Positions 28,553 through 37,201 of a stretch of DNA of 54,416 nucleotides are shown here, piece by piece. The position numbers and the translations under genes are program-made. The notes under the pieces are model-generated. The model was not told the DNA's origin and did not search any database. It saw nothing but the letters and a program-made list of their open reading frames with translations. Each line of letters opens with the position of its first letter. The stretch's first letter is position 1. Source of the DNA: Tannerellaceae bacterium (GTDB lineage Bacteria; Bacteroidota; Bacteroidia; Bacteroidales; Tannerellaceae); assembly GCA_031271045.1 (NCBI GenBank), contig JAISWO010000019.1, positions 1-54,416 on the forward strand, read 5' to 3'.

Positions 28553-29431
28553 TTAATAGGTGGGGGTAAGGGTATTTAATTCTTTGATGCGCTGGGCGAC
28601 TTCTTCCATCAGCCATTTGGGCGTGGATGTGGCGCCGCAAACGCCGACGCTTCCGACGTTGGGCGGCAGGGGTTCGACGATTTCGCCGGCATGGGTAATG
28701 AAGACGCTGCGCGGGTTGGCTTTGAGACATTCTTCGAAGAGTACTTGTCCGTTGGAGCTTTTGCGTCCGGCGACGAAGTATATGCGGTCATGTCCGGCGG
28801 CGAAGGCTTTTATGCCGGGCAGGCGGTTGGCGACTTGGCGGCAGATGGTGTCGAAGTATTCGAATCTCACTGGGGGATGGATTCTGTTTCCGATGAGGTC
28901 GACGATCTGCCGGAAGCCGTCGAGCGACATGGTGGTTTGGGAGAAGAGGATGATGTGGCGATTGAAGTCCAGCTTATCCAAGTCGGCGGGTTTGTCTACG
29001 ACAATGGCGGTGCCTTCGGTTTGCCCGACTAATCCGTTGACTTCGGCATGTCCTTTTTTTCCGTAGATGACTAATTGTACGTTCTCGCCTTGCGTCTGGC
29101 AGAAGCATTGATGTATCTTTTGTTGGAGTCGGAGGACGACGGGGCAGGTGGCGTCGATGATCGTGATCCCGTTTGCTTTGGCGTAGGCGTAGGTTGCCGG
29201 GGGTTCGCCGTGAGCGCGGAGGAGGAGCTTCCGGTTGCGCAAGCGTTGGAATTCGTCTTGTCCGATAGTATGGAGTCCGAGGGTTCGGAGTCGTTCGACT
29301 TCGAGGCTATTATGTACGATGTCTCCCAGACAGTAGAGCGCCGAGGTACGCAGTTCGCGTTCGGCGCTCTGTATGGCGTTCACGACGCCGAAGCAGAAGC
29401 CGGAGTCGCTGTCTATTTCCACATTAATCAT
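28553..29431 (-). CDS. ispH: 4-hydroxy-3-methylbut-2-enyl diphosphate reductase
   Basis: A 292-residue iron-sulfur enzyme that makes IPP and DMAPP in the last step of the MEP pathway. The three cluster ligands are Cys13 (GFCFGV), Cys96 (DATCPVV) and Cys197 (FDTICRQ), matching the family positions; [16 protein letters not shown] and GRKSSNGQ are conserved substrate motifs. Its start overlaps the cmk end by 8 bases. The first MEP enzyme gene, dxs, lies at 50119-52011. Confidence 0.96.
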   Translation of the reverse strand: MINVEIDSDSGFCFGVVNAIQSAERELRTSALYCLGDIVHNSLEVERLRTLGLHTIGQDEFQRLRNRKLLLRAHGEPPATYAYAKANGITIIDATCPVVLRLQQKIHQCFCQTQGENVQLVIYGKKGHAEVNGLVGQTEGTAIVVDKPADLDKLDFNRHIILFSQTTMSLDGFRQIVDLIGNRIHPPVRFEYFDTICRQVANRLPGIKAFAAGHDRIYFVAGRKSSNGQVLFEECLKANPRSVFITHAGEIVEPLPPNVGSVGVCGATSTPKWLMEEVAQRIKELNTLTPTY

Positions 29432-30131
29432 GGCGGCCGGTTGGTTGTCCTACGGTGGCGGCGTATTGTCGGAGCAGCCAATCTTTTTGTTCTGCGATCG
29501 TCATGGCGGAGGTATCGAGCAGGAGGGCGTCGGGGGCCTGACGGAGCGGGCTTTCCCGGCGGGTCGAATCTTGATAGTCGCGTTCCTTTATATTGGCCAG
29601 GACTTCGACGAAGGAGGCATGTTCGCCCTTGGCGTGCATTTCGTCGAGGCGCCGCTGGGCGCGGATGTGGGGGTCAGCGGTGACGAAGATCTTGAGTTCG
29701 GCCTGCGGGAAGACGGTTGTCCCGATGTCTCGTCCGTCCATGACGACGCCTCCGTCGCGTCCCATCTCCTGCTGCTGCGTCACCAGGGCTTTGCGTACGA
29801 AAGGCAGGGCTGCGACGGAGCTGACCAGGGCGGCCACGTCCTTCCGTCGTATATCCTGTTCCACATCGACGCCGTTGAGGAGGGTTGTGGCCTCTTCCTC
29901 GGCCGTTGTTCGCCGGAAGCCGATCTGTATTTCCGGCAAAGCGTGGTGGAGTTGTTCGCGGTCGATCTTTTCGCCGCGGAAGAATCCATTGCGGAGGGCA
30001 TAAAGAGTGACTGCGCGGTACATGGCGCCGGTATCTATATATGTGTAACCGATTTCTCGGGCCAGGTCCCTGGCCATTGTGCTCTTTCCTGCGGATGAGC
30101 GTCCGTCAATTGCTATAATAATGTTCTTCAT
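29424..30131 (-). CDS. cmk: Cytidylate kinase
   Basis: A 235-residue kinase that phosphorylates CMP and dCMP. The P-loop is [11 protein letters not shown] near the start; [18 protein letters not shown] is the CMP-binding signature, and [19 protein letters not shown] (split here as DGRDIGT and AELKIF) is the central family motif. It is the first gene of the cmk-ispH-DUF4254-GT9 run. A promoter sits so close to the ATG that the mRNA may be leaderless. Confidence 0.95.
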   Translation of the reverse strand: MKNIIIAIDGRSSAGKSTMARDLAREIGYTYIDTGAMYRAVTLYALRNGFFRGEKIDREQLHHALPEIQIGFRRTTAEEEATTLLNGVDVEQDIRRKDVAALVSSVAALPFVRKALVTQQQEMGRDGGVVMDGRDIGTTVFPQAELKIFVTADPHIRAQRRLDEMHAKGEHASFVEVLANIKERDYQDSTRRESPLRQAPDALLLDTSAMTIAEQKDWLLRQYAATVGQPTGRHD

Positions 30132-30135
30132 GATG

Positions 30136-30143
30136 CAAAGATA
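30136..30143 (-). promoter_or_regulatory. -7 promoter element for cmk, at leaderless distance
   Basis: The minus strand reads TATCTTTG only 4 bases before the cmk ATG. Transcription starting about 5 to 7 bases past the element would begin at or next to the start codon. Confidence 0.55.
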
Positions 30144-30240
30144 ATGACTTATGAGTTACGAGAGACACGTAACGAGTTAGAAGTTCGGGGCGAATCAGGA
30201 ACGGGAGGGGGCTTTATTTGATACTTTTTTCTCCCACAGA

Positions 30241-30444
30241 CTACGGGAAGGTTTGTTTGACTTCTTCGTTCGGGAAACCTAAAACGAACTCGTTAAAATC
30301 GGCATCGTATTCCTTTATTGTCAGGTATCCGCTCTGGTATTGATTGAGGTCGTTGAAGATACTCACCTTCGAGAATTTGGTGACACTCGTCAGAAAGACA
30401 AACGCAGGCAGGAGGAGAAAAATAACAACAGAGATTCTTGTGTA
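30241..30444 (-). pseudogene. Remnant of an AAA-ATPase-like / PD-(D/E)XK nuclease protein with internal deletion
   Basis: Reading the minus strand in one frame, this gap encodes FVFLTSVTKFSKVSIFNDLNQ joined directly to YQSGYLTIKEYDADF and FVLGFPNEEVKQTFP, then a stop. In full-length members of this family (AAA-ATPase_like with a PDDEXK_9 domain) these two segments are separated by roughly 120 residues. There is no start codon and no ATPase or nuclease domain left. So this is a relic of an expanded Bacteroidota family, shortened by an internal deletion and truncated at both ends. The first segment is 20 residues or fewer per quoted piece and matches by memory, not by a search. Confidence 0.75.
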
Positions 30445-30461
30445 TTTGTTTTGTTTTTTCT

Positions 30462-30469
30462 TACCTTTG
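30462..30469 (+). promoter_or_regulatory. -7 promoter element for DUF177-rpmF
   Basis: TACCTTTG with TTG at 30438-30440, 21 bases upstream, is a complete Bacteroidota promoter. It lies 24 bases before the TTG start of the DUF177 gene. Confidence 0.7.
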
Positions 30470-30493
30470 CAGAGTTTTTTACGCTAAAGTGCT

Positions 30494-31075
30494 TTGGGAA
30501 AATTTGATACATATAAAATAGAACTGAGAAGCCTTTCTCCGGGAATTCATGAGTTTGAATTCATGCTGGAGAATAAGTTTTTTATAGACATTGACGGAAC
30601 AGAAGTTCAGAAAGGTAAAGTAAAGGTTTTTCTGACGCTAAAGCGGTCATCCATAATGTTTGAGATGAGTTTTCGAATAGAAGGCGTTGTGTTCGTCCCG
30701 TGCGACAGATGCCTGGATGATCTGGAATGGCCTATTGAATCGAAGAATCGTCTTGTCGTGAAGTTCGGCAAGGAATATTCGGAAGAAAGCGACGAAATTG
30801 TAGTCATTCCCGAAGAAGAAGGAACGATCAACTTAGCCTGGTTCCTGTATGAATTTATAGCACTGGCTATACCCATGAAACGGGTGCACCCGCCGGGCAA
30901 ATGCAATAAAACGATGTCATCCAAGCTTAAAAAACACGCGACCAAAAATACGGAGAACGAAGATTACGCTTCCGACGACGTTGAAGATATGACGGAAGAA
31001 GATGTCCCCGAGGTCGCAGACCCCCGATGGGACGCACTGAAAGGTCTTATCGAAACAGAAAATGATAATAACTAA
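30494..31075 (+). CDS. DUF177 (YceD-family) protein
   Basis: A 193-residue protein starting with TTG (GKFDTYKIELRSL is the family N-terminus, which supports this unusual start). A CDRCLDDL motif at about residue 75 is the conserved Cys pair; the C-terminal half is acidic. YceD proteins are needed for normal 23S rRNA levels in some bacteria. It precedes rpmF by 11 bases, the conserved yceD-rpmF pairing. Confidence 0.88.
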   Translation: MGKFDTYKIELRSLSPGIHEFEFMLENKFFIDIDGTEVQKGKVKVFLTLKRSSIMFEMSFRIEGVVFVPCDRCLDDLEWPIESKNRLVVKFGKEYSEESDEIVVIPEEEGTINLAWFLYEFIALAIPMKRVHPPGKCNKTMSSKLKKHATKNTENEDYASDDVEDMTEEDVPEVADPRWDALKGLIETENDNN

Positions 31076-31086
31076 ATATATTAAAA

Positions 31087-31272
31087 ATGGCACATCCTAA
31101 AAGACGACAAGGAAAAGCAAGAACAGCCAAGCGGCGTACGCACGATAAGGCTGTAGTTCCCACAATGGCAATCTGTCCCAATTGTGGAGCCTGGCACATT
31201 TATCACACCGTATGTGGCGAATGTGGCTATTACAGAGGAAAACTGGCAATTGAGAAAGAGGCTGCCGTATAA
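31087..31272 (+). CDS. rpmF: 50S ribosomal protein L32
   Basis: A 61-residue L32 protein: MAHPKRRQGKARTAKRRTHDK followed by a zinc-ribbon segment CPNCGAWHIYHTVCGECGYY with four cysteines. It belongs to the large ribosomal subunit. The order DUF177-rpmF-fabH is ancient; plsX, often between them elsewhere, is absent here. Confidence 0.96.
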   Translation: MAHPKRRQGKARTAKRRTHDKAVVPTMAICPNCGAWHIYHTVCGECGYYRGKLAIEKEAAV

Positions 31273-31308
31273 AAGCCGCCTTCGAATCAATTCGATAAAT
31301 TAAGGATT

Positions 31309-31338
31309 AACCCTAAATTTGATTTTAGGGTTTTTTTG
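31309..31338 (+). terminator. Terminator or attenuator between rpmF and fabH
   Basis: AACCCTAAA and TTTAGGGTT form a perfect 9-bp stem followed by seven T. It lies 34 bases before fabH, with no evident new promoter after it, so it may let only part of transcription pass. Confidence 0.75.
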
Positions 31339-31371
31339 TAGTTGGATAAAAAGAAGAACAATAGAAACGAT

Positions 31372-32370
31372 ATGGAAAAAATTAACGCGATTATAACAGG
31401 TATCGGAGGTTATATCCCCGAAGATGTGTTGACAAATGAGGATATATCCCGAATGGTTGACACTACGGACGAATGGATCATGACCCGCGTGGGAATCAGC
31501 GAACGGAGAATCTTGAGAGAAGGACTGGGGACTTCCTTTATGGGAACAAAAGCAGTGGAACAGTTGTTGGAAAAAACCCATACCTCGCCCGAAGATGTGG
31601 AAGCACTGATCTGTGCAACAACTACCCCCGATTATTTTTTCCCTACGGCTGCATCCATGATTGCCCACAATACCAAATGTGTAAACGCGCTTACCTTCGA
31701 TATGCAAGCCGCATGTACCGGATTCCTCTATGCACTGGAAACGGCGGCCAATTTTATCCGCTCCGGAAGGCATAAGAAAATAATCGTGGTGGCCGGAGAT
31801 ACGATGACTTCCATTACCGATTATACCGACCGCACCACCTGCCCGCTTTTCGGAGACGGTTGCGGAGCAGTGCTTATCGAACCCTCCGGCGAAGAGCTGG
31901 GTATCCTGGACGCCATTCTCCGTACCGACGGCACAGGGCTCGCGCACCTGAATATGAAAGGCGGAGGATCAGCCTTCCGGGCAACGCATGATACAGTGGA
32001 TAAACGTATGCACTATGTCTACCAGGATGGCAAGTACGTGTTCAAACATGCAGTCATGCTGATGGCCGATGCCTCGATCAAAATCGTGGAACGCAACGGG
32101 CTGACCCGCGATGATATCGACTGGATCGTCCCCCACCAGGCCAATAAACGCATCATCACCGCCACGGCGCAGCGGCTGGGAGTGGAAGACAAGGTGATGG
32201 ACAATATCCAGAAGCGGGGAAACACCAGCGCAGGAACCATCCCCCTCTGCCTGTGGGAATATGAAGACAAACTGAAAAAAGGAGACACCCTCATCCTTAC
32301 CGCCTTCGGAGCAGGCTTTACCTGGGGGGCAGTTTACCTCAAATGGGCATATGACGGAAAGAAAACATAA
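31372..32370 (+). CDS. fabH: Beta-ketoacyl-ACP synthase III
   Basis: A 332-residue FabH that starts type II fatty acid synthesis by condensing acetyl-CoA with malonyl-ACP. The catalytic triad is Cys115 ([12 protein letters not shown]), His255 (VPHQANKR) and Asn284 (KRGNTSAGT). The ATG at 31372 gives the usual N-terminus [17 protein letters not shown]; an earlier in-frame start lies in the terminator region and is unlikely. The 3' end overlaps era by 20 bases. Confidence 0.95.
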   Translation: MEKINAIITGIGGYIPEDVLTNEDISRMVDTTDEWIMTRVGISERRILREGLGTSFMGTKAVEQLLEKTHTSPEDVEALICATTTPDYFFPTAASMIAHNTKCVNALTFDMQAACTGFLYALETAANFIRSGRHKKIIVVAGDTMTSITDYTDRTTCPLFGDGCGAVLIEPSGEELGILDAILRTDGTGLAHLNMKGGGSAFRATHDTVDKRMHYVYQDGKYVFKHAVMLMADASIKIVERNGLTRDDIDWIVPHQANKRIITATAQRLGVEDKVMDNIQKRGNTSAGTIPLCLWEYEDKLKKGDTLILTAFGAGFTWGAVYLKWAYDGKKT

Positions 32371-33244
32371 ATCAGGCTTCGTCAATATCGTCGGTAATCC
32401 GAACGTAGGGAAGTCGACGCTGATGAACCGTTTGGTGGGAGAGAAGATCTCCATCATTACGTCGAAAGCGCAGACAACCCGCCACCGCATTATCGGTATC
32501 GTCAATACCGACGATATGCAAATTGTATACTCCGACACGCCCGGCGTGCTCCGGCCCAATTACAAGTTGCAGGAGACAATGCTCAACTTCTCGCAGTCGG
32601 CTCTGGGAGATGCAGACGTATTGCTGTACGTGACCGATGTCGTAGAAACGATCGGCAAGAACGACAACTTCCTGCAGAAAGTCCAACAAGTGACCTGCCC
32701 CGTACTGCTGCTGATCAACAAAATCGACCTGACGAACCAGGCAGAGCTTGAGGCGTTGGTCGCCCAATGGAAAGAGATCCTCCCCCAGGCCGAGATCATT
32801 CCCCTGTCCGCAATCTCCGGCTTCAATGTCGACTACCTGAAAAGGCGAGTCGAAAAGTTAGTGCCCGACTCGCCACCTTACTTCGAGAAAGACACCTTGA
32901 CAGACAAGCCGGCACGCTTCTTTGTAACGGAAATCATCCGTGAAAAGATCCTCCTTTACTATCAGAAGGAAATACCCTACGCCGTAGAGGTGGTGGTGGA
33001 AGTATTCAAGGAGACAGAAAAACTGATTCATATCCAAGCGCTCATCATCGTGGAGCGCGAATCGCAGAAAGGAATTGTGATCGGGCATCAAGGCCAGGCG
33101 CTGAAAAAAGTCAGCTCCATGGCACGCAAAGACATCGAACGCTTCTTCGACAAGAAAGTCTTCCTCGAAGTGTTTGTGAAAGTAGAAAAAGACTGGCGGA
33201 ACCGGGATGCCCTGCTGAAGAACTTCGGTTACCGGTTGGATTAA
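32351..33244 (+). CDS. era: GTPase Era
   Basis: A 297-residue GTPase for 16S rRNA maturation and 30S assembly. The G domain has G1 [13 protein letters not shown]2 around QTTRH, G3 DTPGV and G4 NKIDL; the C-terminal KH domain (about 210-290) has the motif [13 protein letters not shown]. It overlaps fabH by 20 bases and precedes der by 27 bases, forming an era-der GTPase pair. Confidence 0.96.
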   Translation: MTERKHKSGFVNIVGNPNVGKSTLMNRLVGEKISIITSKAQTTRHRIIGIVNTDDMQIVYSDTPGVLRPNYKLQETMLNFSQSALGDADVLLYVTDVVETIGKNDNFLQKVQQVTCPVLLLINKIDLTNQAELEALVAQWKEILPQAEIIPLSAISGFNVDYLKRRVEKLVPDSPPYFEKDTLTDKPARFFVTEIIREKILLYYQKEIPYAVEVVVEVFKETEKLIHIQALIIVERESQKGIVIGHQGQALKKVSSMARKDIERFFDKKVFLEVFVKVEKDWRNRDALLKNFGYRLD

Positions 33245-33271
33245 TATAATATATGTAGCACCGCAAGATTT

Positions 33272-34585
33272 ATGGGAAAAATAGTAGCCATCGTAGGGCG
33301 ACCCAACGTAGGGAAGTCAACTTTATTCAACCGCCTGACGCAAACACGCCAGGCCATCGTCAACGAAGAAGCCGGGACAACACGCGACCGGCAATACGGA
33401 AAAGTAGACTGGGGAAACAAAGAGTTTTCGCTCGTCGATACCGGCGGATGGGTAGTCCGTTCGGACGATGTCTTTGAAGAAGAAATAAACAAGCAAGTAC
33501 AGATCGCCATCGAAGAGGCCGACGTGATTCTCTTCGTGGTCGATATACTGAATGGAATCACCGACTGGGACAGCGAAGTGGCCCGGATACTGCGGCGCGC
33601 GGAAAAACCCGTCCTCGTGGTTGCCAACAAAGCCGACAACTTCGAGCTGCATCCCGCCGCCGCCGACTTCTATGCCCTCGGGCTCGGAGATCCGTACTGC
33701 GTCTCGGCTGTAAACGGATCCTGTACGGGAGATCTGCTGGATAAGGTCGTCGAACGCCTGCCGGAAGAAAAAATCGAAGACCGGGACGAGACGCTGCCCC
33801 GCATAGCCGTCATCGGCCGACCCAATGCCGGCAAATCCTCGCTGATCAACGCCTTTATCGGCGAAGAGCGACATATCGTGACCGACATAGCCGGCACGAC
33901 GCGGGACTCGATCTACACAGAGTACAATAAGTTCGGCCTCCATTTCTACCTCGTCGACACAGCCGGCATACGGAAGAAAGGAAAAGTGAACGAAGACCTG
34001 GAATACTACTCCGTCATCCGCTCGATCCGCGCCATCGAGAACTCCGACGTCTGCATCCTCATGCTCGACGCCACGCGAGGCATCGAAAGCCAGGACTTGA
34101 ACATCTTTTCCCTTGTTCAGAAGAACAAAAAGGGCCTGGTCATCTGCGTAAACAAATGGGACTTAATCGAAGACAAGAGCCAGCAAGCCATTACGTATTA
34201 CCGCGACACGATCCGCGAACGCCTGGCGCCCTTTACCGATTTCCCGATCCTCTTCATCTCGGCCTCCACCAAGCAACGGATATTCAAAGTCCTCGAAACG
34301 GCCCGCGAAGTCTACGACAACCGCCGCAAACGCATCCCCACCGCCCGCCTCAACGAAGTGATGCTGCCCATCATCGAAAACTGCCCCCCGCCCGCCTGGA
34401 AAGGTAAATACATAAAGATAAAGTACATCACACAGTTGCCCGCGGGCGCCGTCCCTTCGTTCGTCTTCTTCTGCAACCTCCCCCAGTGGGTCAAAGAACC
34501 CTACAAACGTTTCCTCGAGAACAAACTTCGCGAAAACTGGGAACTCACCGGTACACCGATCAACATCTTTATCCGGGAAAAATAA
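33272..34585 (+). CDS. der: Ribosome-associated GTPase Der (EngA)
   Basis: A 437-residue protein with two tandem G domains: the first has [16 protein letters not shown] and NKAD; the second, from about residue 175, has [22 protein letters not shown] and NKWDL. A C-terminal KH-like domain follows. Der works in 50S subunit assembly. It is the last gene of the DUF177-der run and is followed by a terminator. Confidence 0.96.
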   Translation: MGKIVAIVGRPNVGKSTLFNRLTQTRQAIVNEEAGTTRDRQYGKVDWGNKEFSLVDTGGWVVRSDDVFEEEINKQVQIAIEEADVILFVVDILNGITDWDSEVARILRRAEKPVLVVANKADNFELHPAAADFYALGLGDPYCVSAVNGSCTGDLLDKVVERLPEEKIEDRDETLPRIAVIGRPNAGKSSLINAFIGEERHIVTDIAGTTRDSIYTEYNKFGLHFYLVDTAGIRKKGKVNEDLEYYSVIRSIRAIENSDVCILMLDATRGIESQDLNIFSLVQKNKKGLVICVNKWDLIEDKSQQAITYYRDTIRERLAPFTDFPILFISASTKQRIFKVLETAREVYDNRRKRIPTARLNEVMLPIIENCPPPAWKGKYIKIKYITQLPAGAVPSFVFFCNLPQWVKEPYKRFLENKLRENWELTGTPINIFIREK

Positions 34586-34605
34586 TCCTTACATTATATA
34601 TATAG

Positions 34606-34660
34606 AACAAACGGTCAGCCGGAGCGGGAATCCATCCCCTACCGACTGACCGTTTTGTTT
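34606..34660 (+). terminator. Terminator after der
   Basis: ACGGTCAG and CTGACCGT form the base of a hairpin of about 50 bases, followed by TTTTGTTT. It ends the era-der transcription unit just left of array 3. Confidence 0.75.
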
Positions 34661-34685
34661 CCCCCCCCTGCACATACGCCGCCGG

Positions 34686-35105
34686 AAGGTCGCGCGAAAT
34701 GGCGCGATCTACAATAGCAGGCTAATGGACGTCGCCCCACTTCGCGCAACTCACAATAGCAGGCTAATGGACGTCGCGCCATTTCGCGCAACTCACAATA
34801 GCAGGCTAATGGACATCGCGCCATTTCGCGCGACCCACAATAGCATGCTATTCTTCATCGCTACACTTCGCGCGACCCACAATAGCATGCTATTCTTCAT
34901 CGCTACACTTCGCGCGACCCACAATAGCATGCTATTCTCCATCGCTACACTTCGCGCGACCCCATTAGCATGCTATTCTTCATCGCTACACTTCGCGCGA
35001 CCTGCAATAGCATGCTATTCTTCATCGCGCCATTTCGCGCGACCTCAATAGCAGGCTAATAGACATCGCACCATTTCGCGCGACCTGCAATAGCAGGCTA
35101 ATGGG
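34686..35105. repeat. Array 3: about ten 42-bp units of two alternating palindromes
   Basis: Each unit contains AATAGCATGCTATT (or ATAGCAGGCTAATGG) and TCGCGCCATTTCGCGCGA, with centres 21 bases apart. AATAGC starts at 34713, 34755, 34797, 34839, 34881, 34923, about 34964, 35006, 35047 and 35089. The left edge is inverted: GGTCGCGCGAAATGGCGCGA at 34688-34707 is the exact reverse complement of 34816-34835. The array fills the gap between convergent der and miaB. Confidence 0.93.
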
Positions 35106-35123
35106 CACCGCACATAAAAACGA

Positions 35124-35151
35124 AACCCCCATTAGCAAGCTAATGAGGGTT
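35124..35151 (-). terminator. Terminator of miaB
   Basis: On the minus strand AACCCTCATTAGC and GCTAATGGGGGTT form a strong stem around TT, followed by TTTCGTTTTTATG, 18 bases after the miaB stop. Its stem core (TTAGC..GCTAA) resembles one of the palindromes of the adjoining array 3. Confidence 0.82.
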
Positions 35152-35169
35152 CAGAACAAAAACAGAAGG

Positions 35170-36546
35170 TTAAATGGATACCGTTTCTCCGAAGAGCGTA
35201 GCGGAGGAAGCACCGTTGATCTTCACCCGGACAAACTGCCCGATGCGATGCGTTCCCTTGTCGAATACGACGACCTTGTTCTGGCTCGTGCGCCCGAACA
35301 ACTGCTCGCGCGAGCGCTTGGAGAATCCCTCGATCAAGACGTCGAACACCTTGCCGACGTCGCGACGGTTAGCAGCCTCCGAAAGGCGGTTCTGGAGGTC
35401 GATCATCCGTTGCAGGCGGTTGCCCTTGACCCCTTCCGGGACGTCGTCCGCCAGGTGCTTGGCCGCATACGTGCCCGGACGCTCAGAATATTTGAACAGG
35501 AAGGACGTATCGTAGCCCACCTCGCGCATGAGCGAGAGCGTATCCTCGAAATCCTCCTCCGTTTCGGAATGAAAGCCGCAGAAGAGGTCCGTCGTAATCG
35601 AAGCATCGGGCAACATCCGGCGGATCGCGTCGATACGTTCCAGATACCATTGGCGCGTATAATGGCGGTTCATCAACTTCAGGATGCGCGAGCTACCCGA
35701 CTGCGCCGGCAAATGAATATGTTTGCAGAGGTTATCATACGCCGCAACGACCCGCAACGTCTCGTCGCTCATGTCTTTGGGATGCGACGTGGTGAAGCGG
35801 ATCCTCATATCGGGCGCCTCGCGGGCCACCTTCTCCAGCAAGTTGTGGAAGGCCACCCTCTCGCCCTCCGCCTCGAAGAGGTAGGAATTGACGTTTTGCC
35901 CCAGCAAGGTGATTTCGCGAAACCCCTGCGCCTTCATATCCCGCACCTCGTTGAGGATGCTCTCCACATCCCGGCTGCGTTCCCGCCCTCGCGTATAGGG
36001 CACAATACAGTACGTGCAGAAGTTATCGCATCCGCGCATGATGGAGAGAAAGCCGGAGATGTGCATCCCGCCTATTTTCAGAGGGATGACATCGCGGTAA
36101 GTCTCCACCGGGGACAAATTCACGTTGATCGCCTTCTCGCCCTGCTCCACGGCCGCCGTCAAGTGAGGCAGATCCAGGTAAGCGTCAGGCCCCGCCACCA
36201 GATCGACCCTGTAACAGTTGATCAAGGTCTCCTTCACCCGCTCGGCCATACAGCCCAGGACGCCGATGATGAGATGTTTCTTCTTCTTTTTGAGCGAATG
36301 GAAAAATTGCAAGCGTCCATAAATCTTTTGCTCCGCATTTTCCCTGACGGAACACGTATTGAGAAATACAGCGTCGGCCTCGTCCAAATTCTCCGTCACG
36401 CAATAGCCCGCCATCTTCATCACAGAAGCGACCACCTCGCTGTCAGCCACATTCATCTGGCATCCGTACGTTTCAATAAAGAGTTTTTTATCTTTCCGGT
36501 CGCCTTCCGGCGCTGCCGGCTCAGTCGTTTGTTTGATATAAGTCAT
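35170..36546 (-). CDS. miaB: tRNA-2-methylthio-N6-dimethylallyladenosine synthase
   Basis: A 458-residue radical SAM methylthiotransferase acting on A37 of tRNAs. The N-terminal MTTase domain has cluster cysteines Cys29 (TYGCQMN), Cys65 (NTCSVRE) and Cys99 (VLGCMAE); the radical SAM motif is RGCDNFCTYCIVP (Cys173, Cys177, Cys180); a C-terminal TRAM domain ends the protein. The start ATG at 36544-36546 gives the usual N-terminus; a longer in-frame version reaches into the non-coding gap and is rejected. Confidence 0.96.
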   Translation of the reverse strand: MTYIKQTTEPAAPEGDRKDKKLFIETYGCQMNVADSEVVASVMKMAGYCVTENLDEADAVFLNTCSVRENAEQKIYGRLQFFHSLKKKKKHLIIGVLGCMAERVKETLINCYRVDLVAGPDAYLDLPHLTAAVEQGEKAINVNLSPVETYRDVIPLKIGGMHISGFLSIMRGCDNFCTYCIVPYTRGRERSRDVESILNEVRDMKAQGFREITLLGQNVNSYLFEAEGERVAFHNLLEKVAREAPDMRIRFTTSHPKDMSDETLRVVAAYDNLCKHIHLPAQSGSSRILKLMNRHYTRQWYLERIDAIRRMLPDASITTDLFCGFHSETEEDFEDTLSLMREVGYDTSFLFKYSERPGTYAAKHLADDVPEGVKGNRLQRMIDLQNRLSEAANRRDVGKVFDVLIEGFSKRSREQLFGRTSQNKVVVFDKGTHRIGQFVRVKINGASSATLFGETVSI

Positions 36547-36628
36547 TGTACCCTTGTTAATAATAATTAAAAATATATCTGCGCAAAAAAAAAGCTTTGA
36601 AAGCCTTGCACACAAAAAACTATAATAA

Positions 36629-36636
36629 TACTTTTG
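36629..36636 (+). promoter_or_regulatory. -7 promoter element for a candidate small RNA
   Basis: TACTTTTG with TTG at 36606-36608, 20 bases upstream, fits the Bacteroidota promoter. It points toward a terminator only 50 bases away. Confidence 0.6.
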
Positions 36637-36642
36637 CATCGA

Positions 36643-36719
36643 AAAACGTAAATTTTTTCATAGTTAAGGTTTTGGTTAAATCGAATAAGGGTGGCTGTGA
36701 AGTTACCCTTATTTTTTTG
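36643..36719 (+). ncRNA. Candidate small RNA of about 75 nt
   Basis: A transcript from the promoter at 36629-36636 would end at the hairpin AATAAGGGT..ACCCTTATT followed by seven T (36684-36719). No gene lies within it, and a separate promoter for the next gene follows at 36754. This layout, promoter to terminator in under 100 bases, is that of a free-standing small RNA. A comparison with Bacteroidales RNA families such as Bacteroidales-1 is the obvious test; I cannot confirm membership. Confidence 0.45.
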
Positions 36720-36753
36720 TCTGCGTCTTTCTTTCCAATCCAATTAATATTCC

Positions 36754-36761
36754 TACATTTG
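36754..36761 (+). promoter_or_regulatory. -7 promoter element for the small membrane protein gene
   Basis: TACATTTG matches the consensus and lies 23 bases before the ATG at 36785. Confidence 0.6.
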
Positions 36762-36784
36762 GAGTGCAAAAATAATCAAAGTTT

Positions 36785-37180
36785 ATGGATAACCTGGGCG
36801 ATTGGCTTTACATTGTATTACTGGTAATTGCCGGAATCAGCGGCCTGCTGAGCTCCGGAAAGAAAAAGAAACAACCCGAAGAAGTATGGCAACAACCGGA
36901 ACCGGAAACGCCGGAATACTCCGAATGGGATTCATCACCCTGGGACCCGGCGCCGCAACCAGCCCCCCCCGCTCCCCTACCCCGCCGGGCGGAGCAACCC
37001 ATCAAGACGAAACAAGCATACGTCTCCCTGTTTCAAGAAGGAGAAAGGAACGTCGCCAACCGGCAAACAGAAAATCCCCCCCAAGAAATACCCCCCCTCA
37101 TCTCGGCAGAAAACCTCCGGGACGCAGACGAGTTGAAGAAAGCAATCCTGTATTCGGAAATATTCAACCGCAAATACTAA
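36785..37180 (+). CDS. Small single-pass membrane protein, unknown function
   Basis: A 131-residue protein with one N-terminal membrane helix (WLYIVLLVIAGISGLLS), a lysine-rich stop-transfer stretch (GKKKKQ), a long Pro/Glu-rich disordered middle (about 30-80) and a conserved-looking C-terminus (LKKAILYSEIFNRKY). Similar short proteins occur widely in Bacteroidales, usually unannotated. It precedes the methyltransferase gene by 21 bases and probably shares its transcript. No function is proposed. Confidence 0.8.
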   Translation: MDNLGDWLYIVLLVIAGISGLLSSGKKKKQPEEVWQQPEPETPEYSEWDSSPWDPAPQPAPPAPLPRRAEQPIKTKQAYVSLFQEGERNVANRQTENPPQEIPPLISAENLRDADELKKAILYSEIFNRKY

Positions 37181-37201
37181 GAACGCCCCCTCCCCCCTGA
37201 T

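Noticed and set aside
325..35105. Arrays as CRISPR
   Set aside because: No unique spacers between constant repeats, periods of 21 or 42 bp are too short or fully repetitive, and no cas genes are present.
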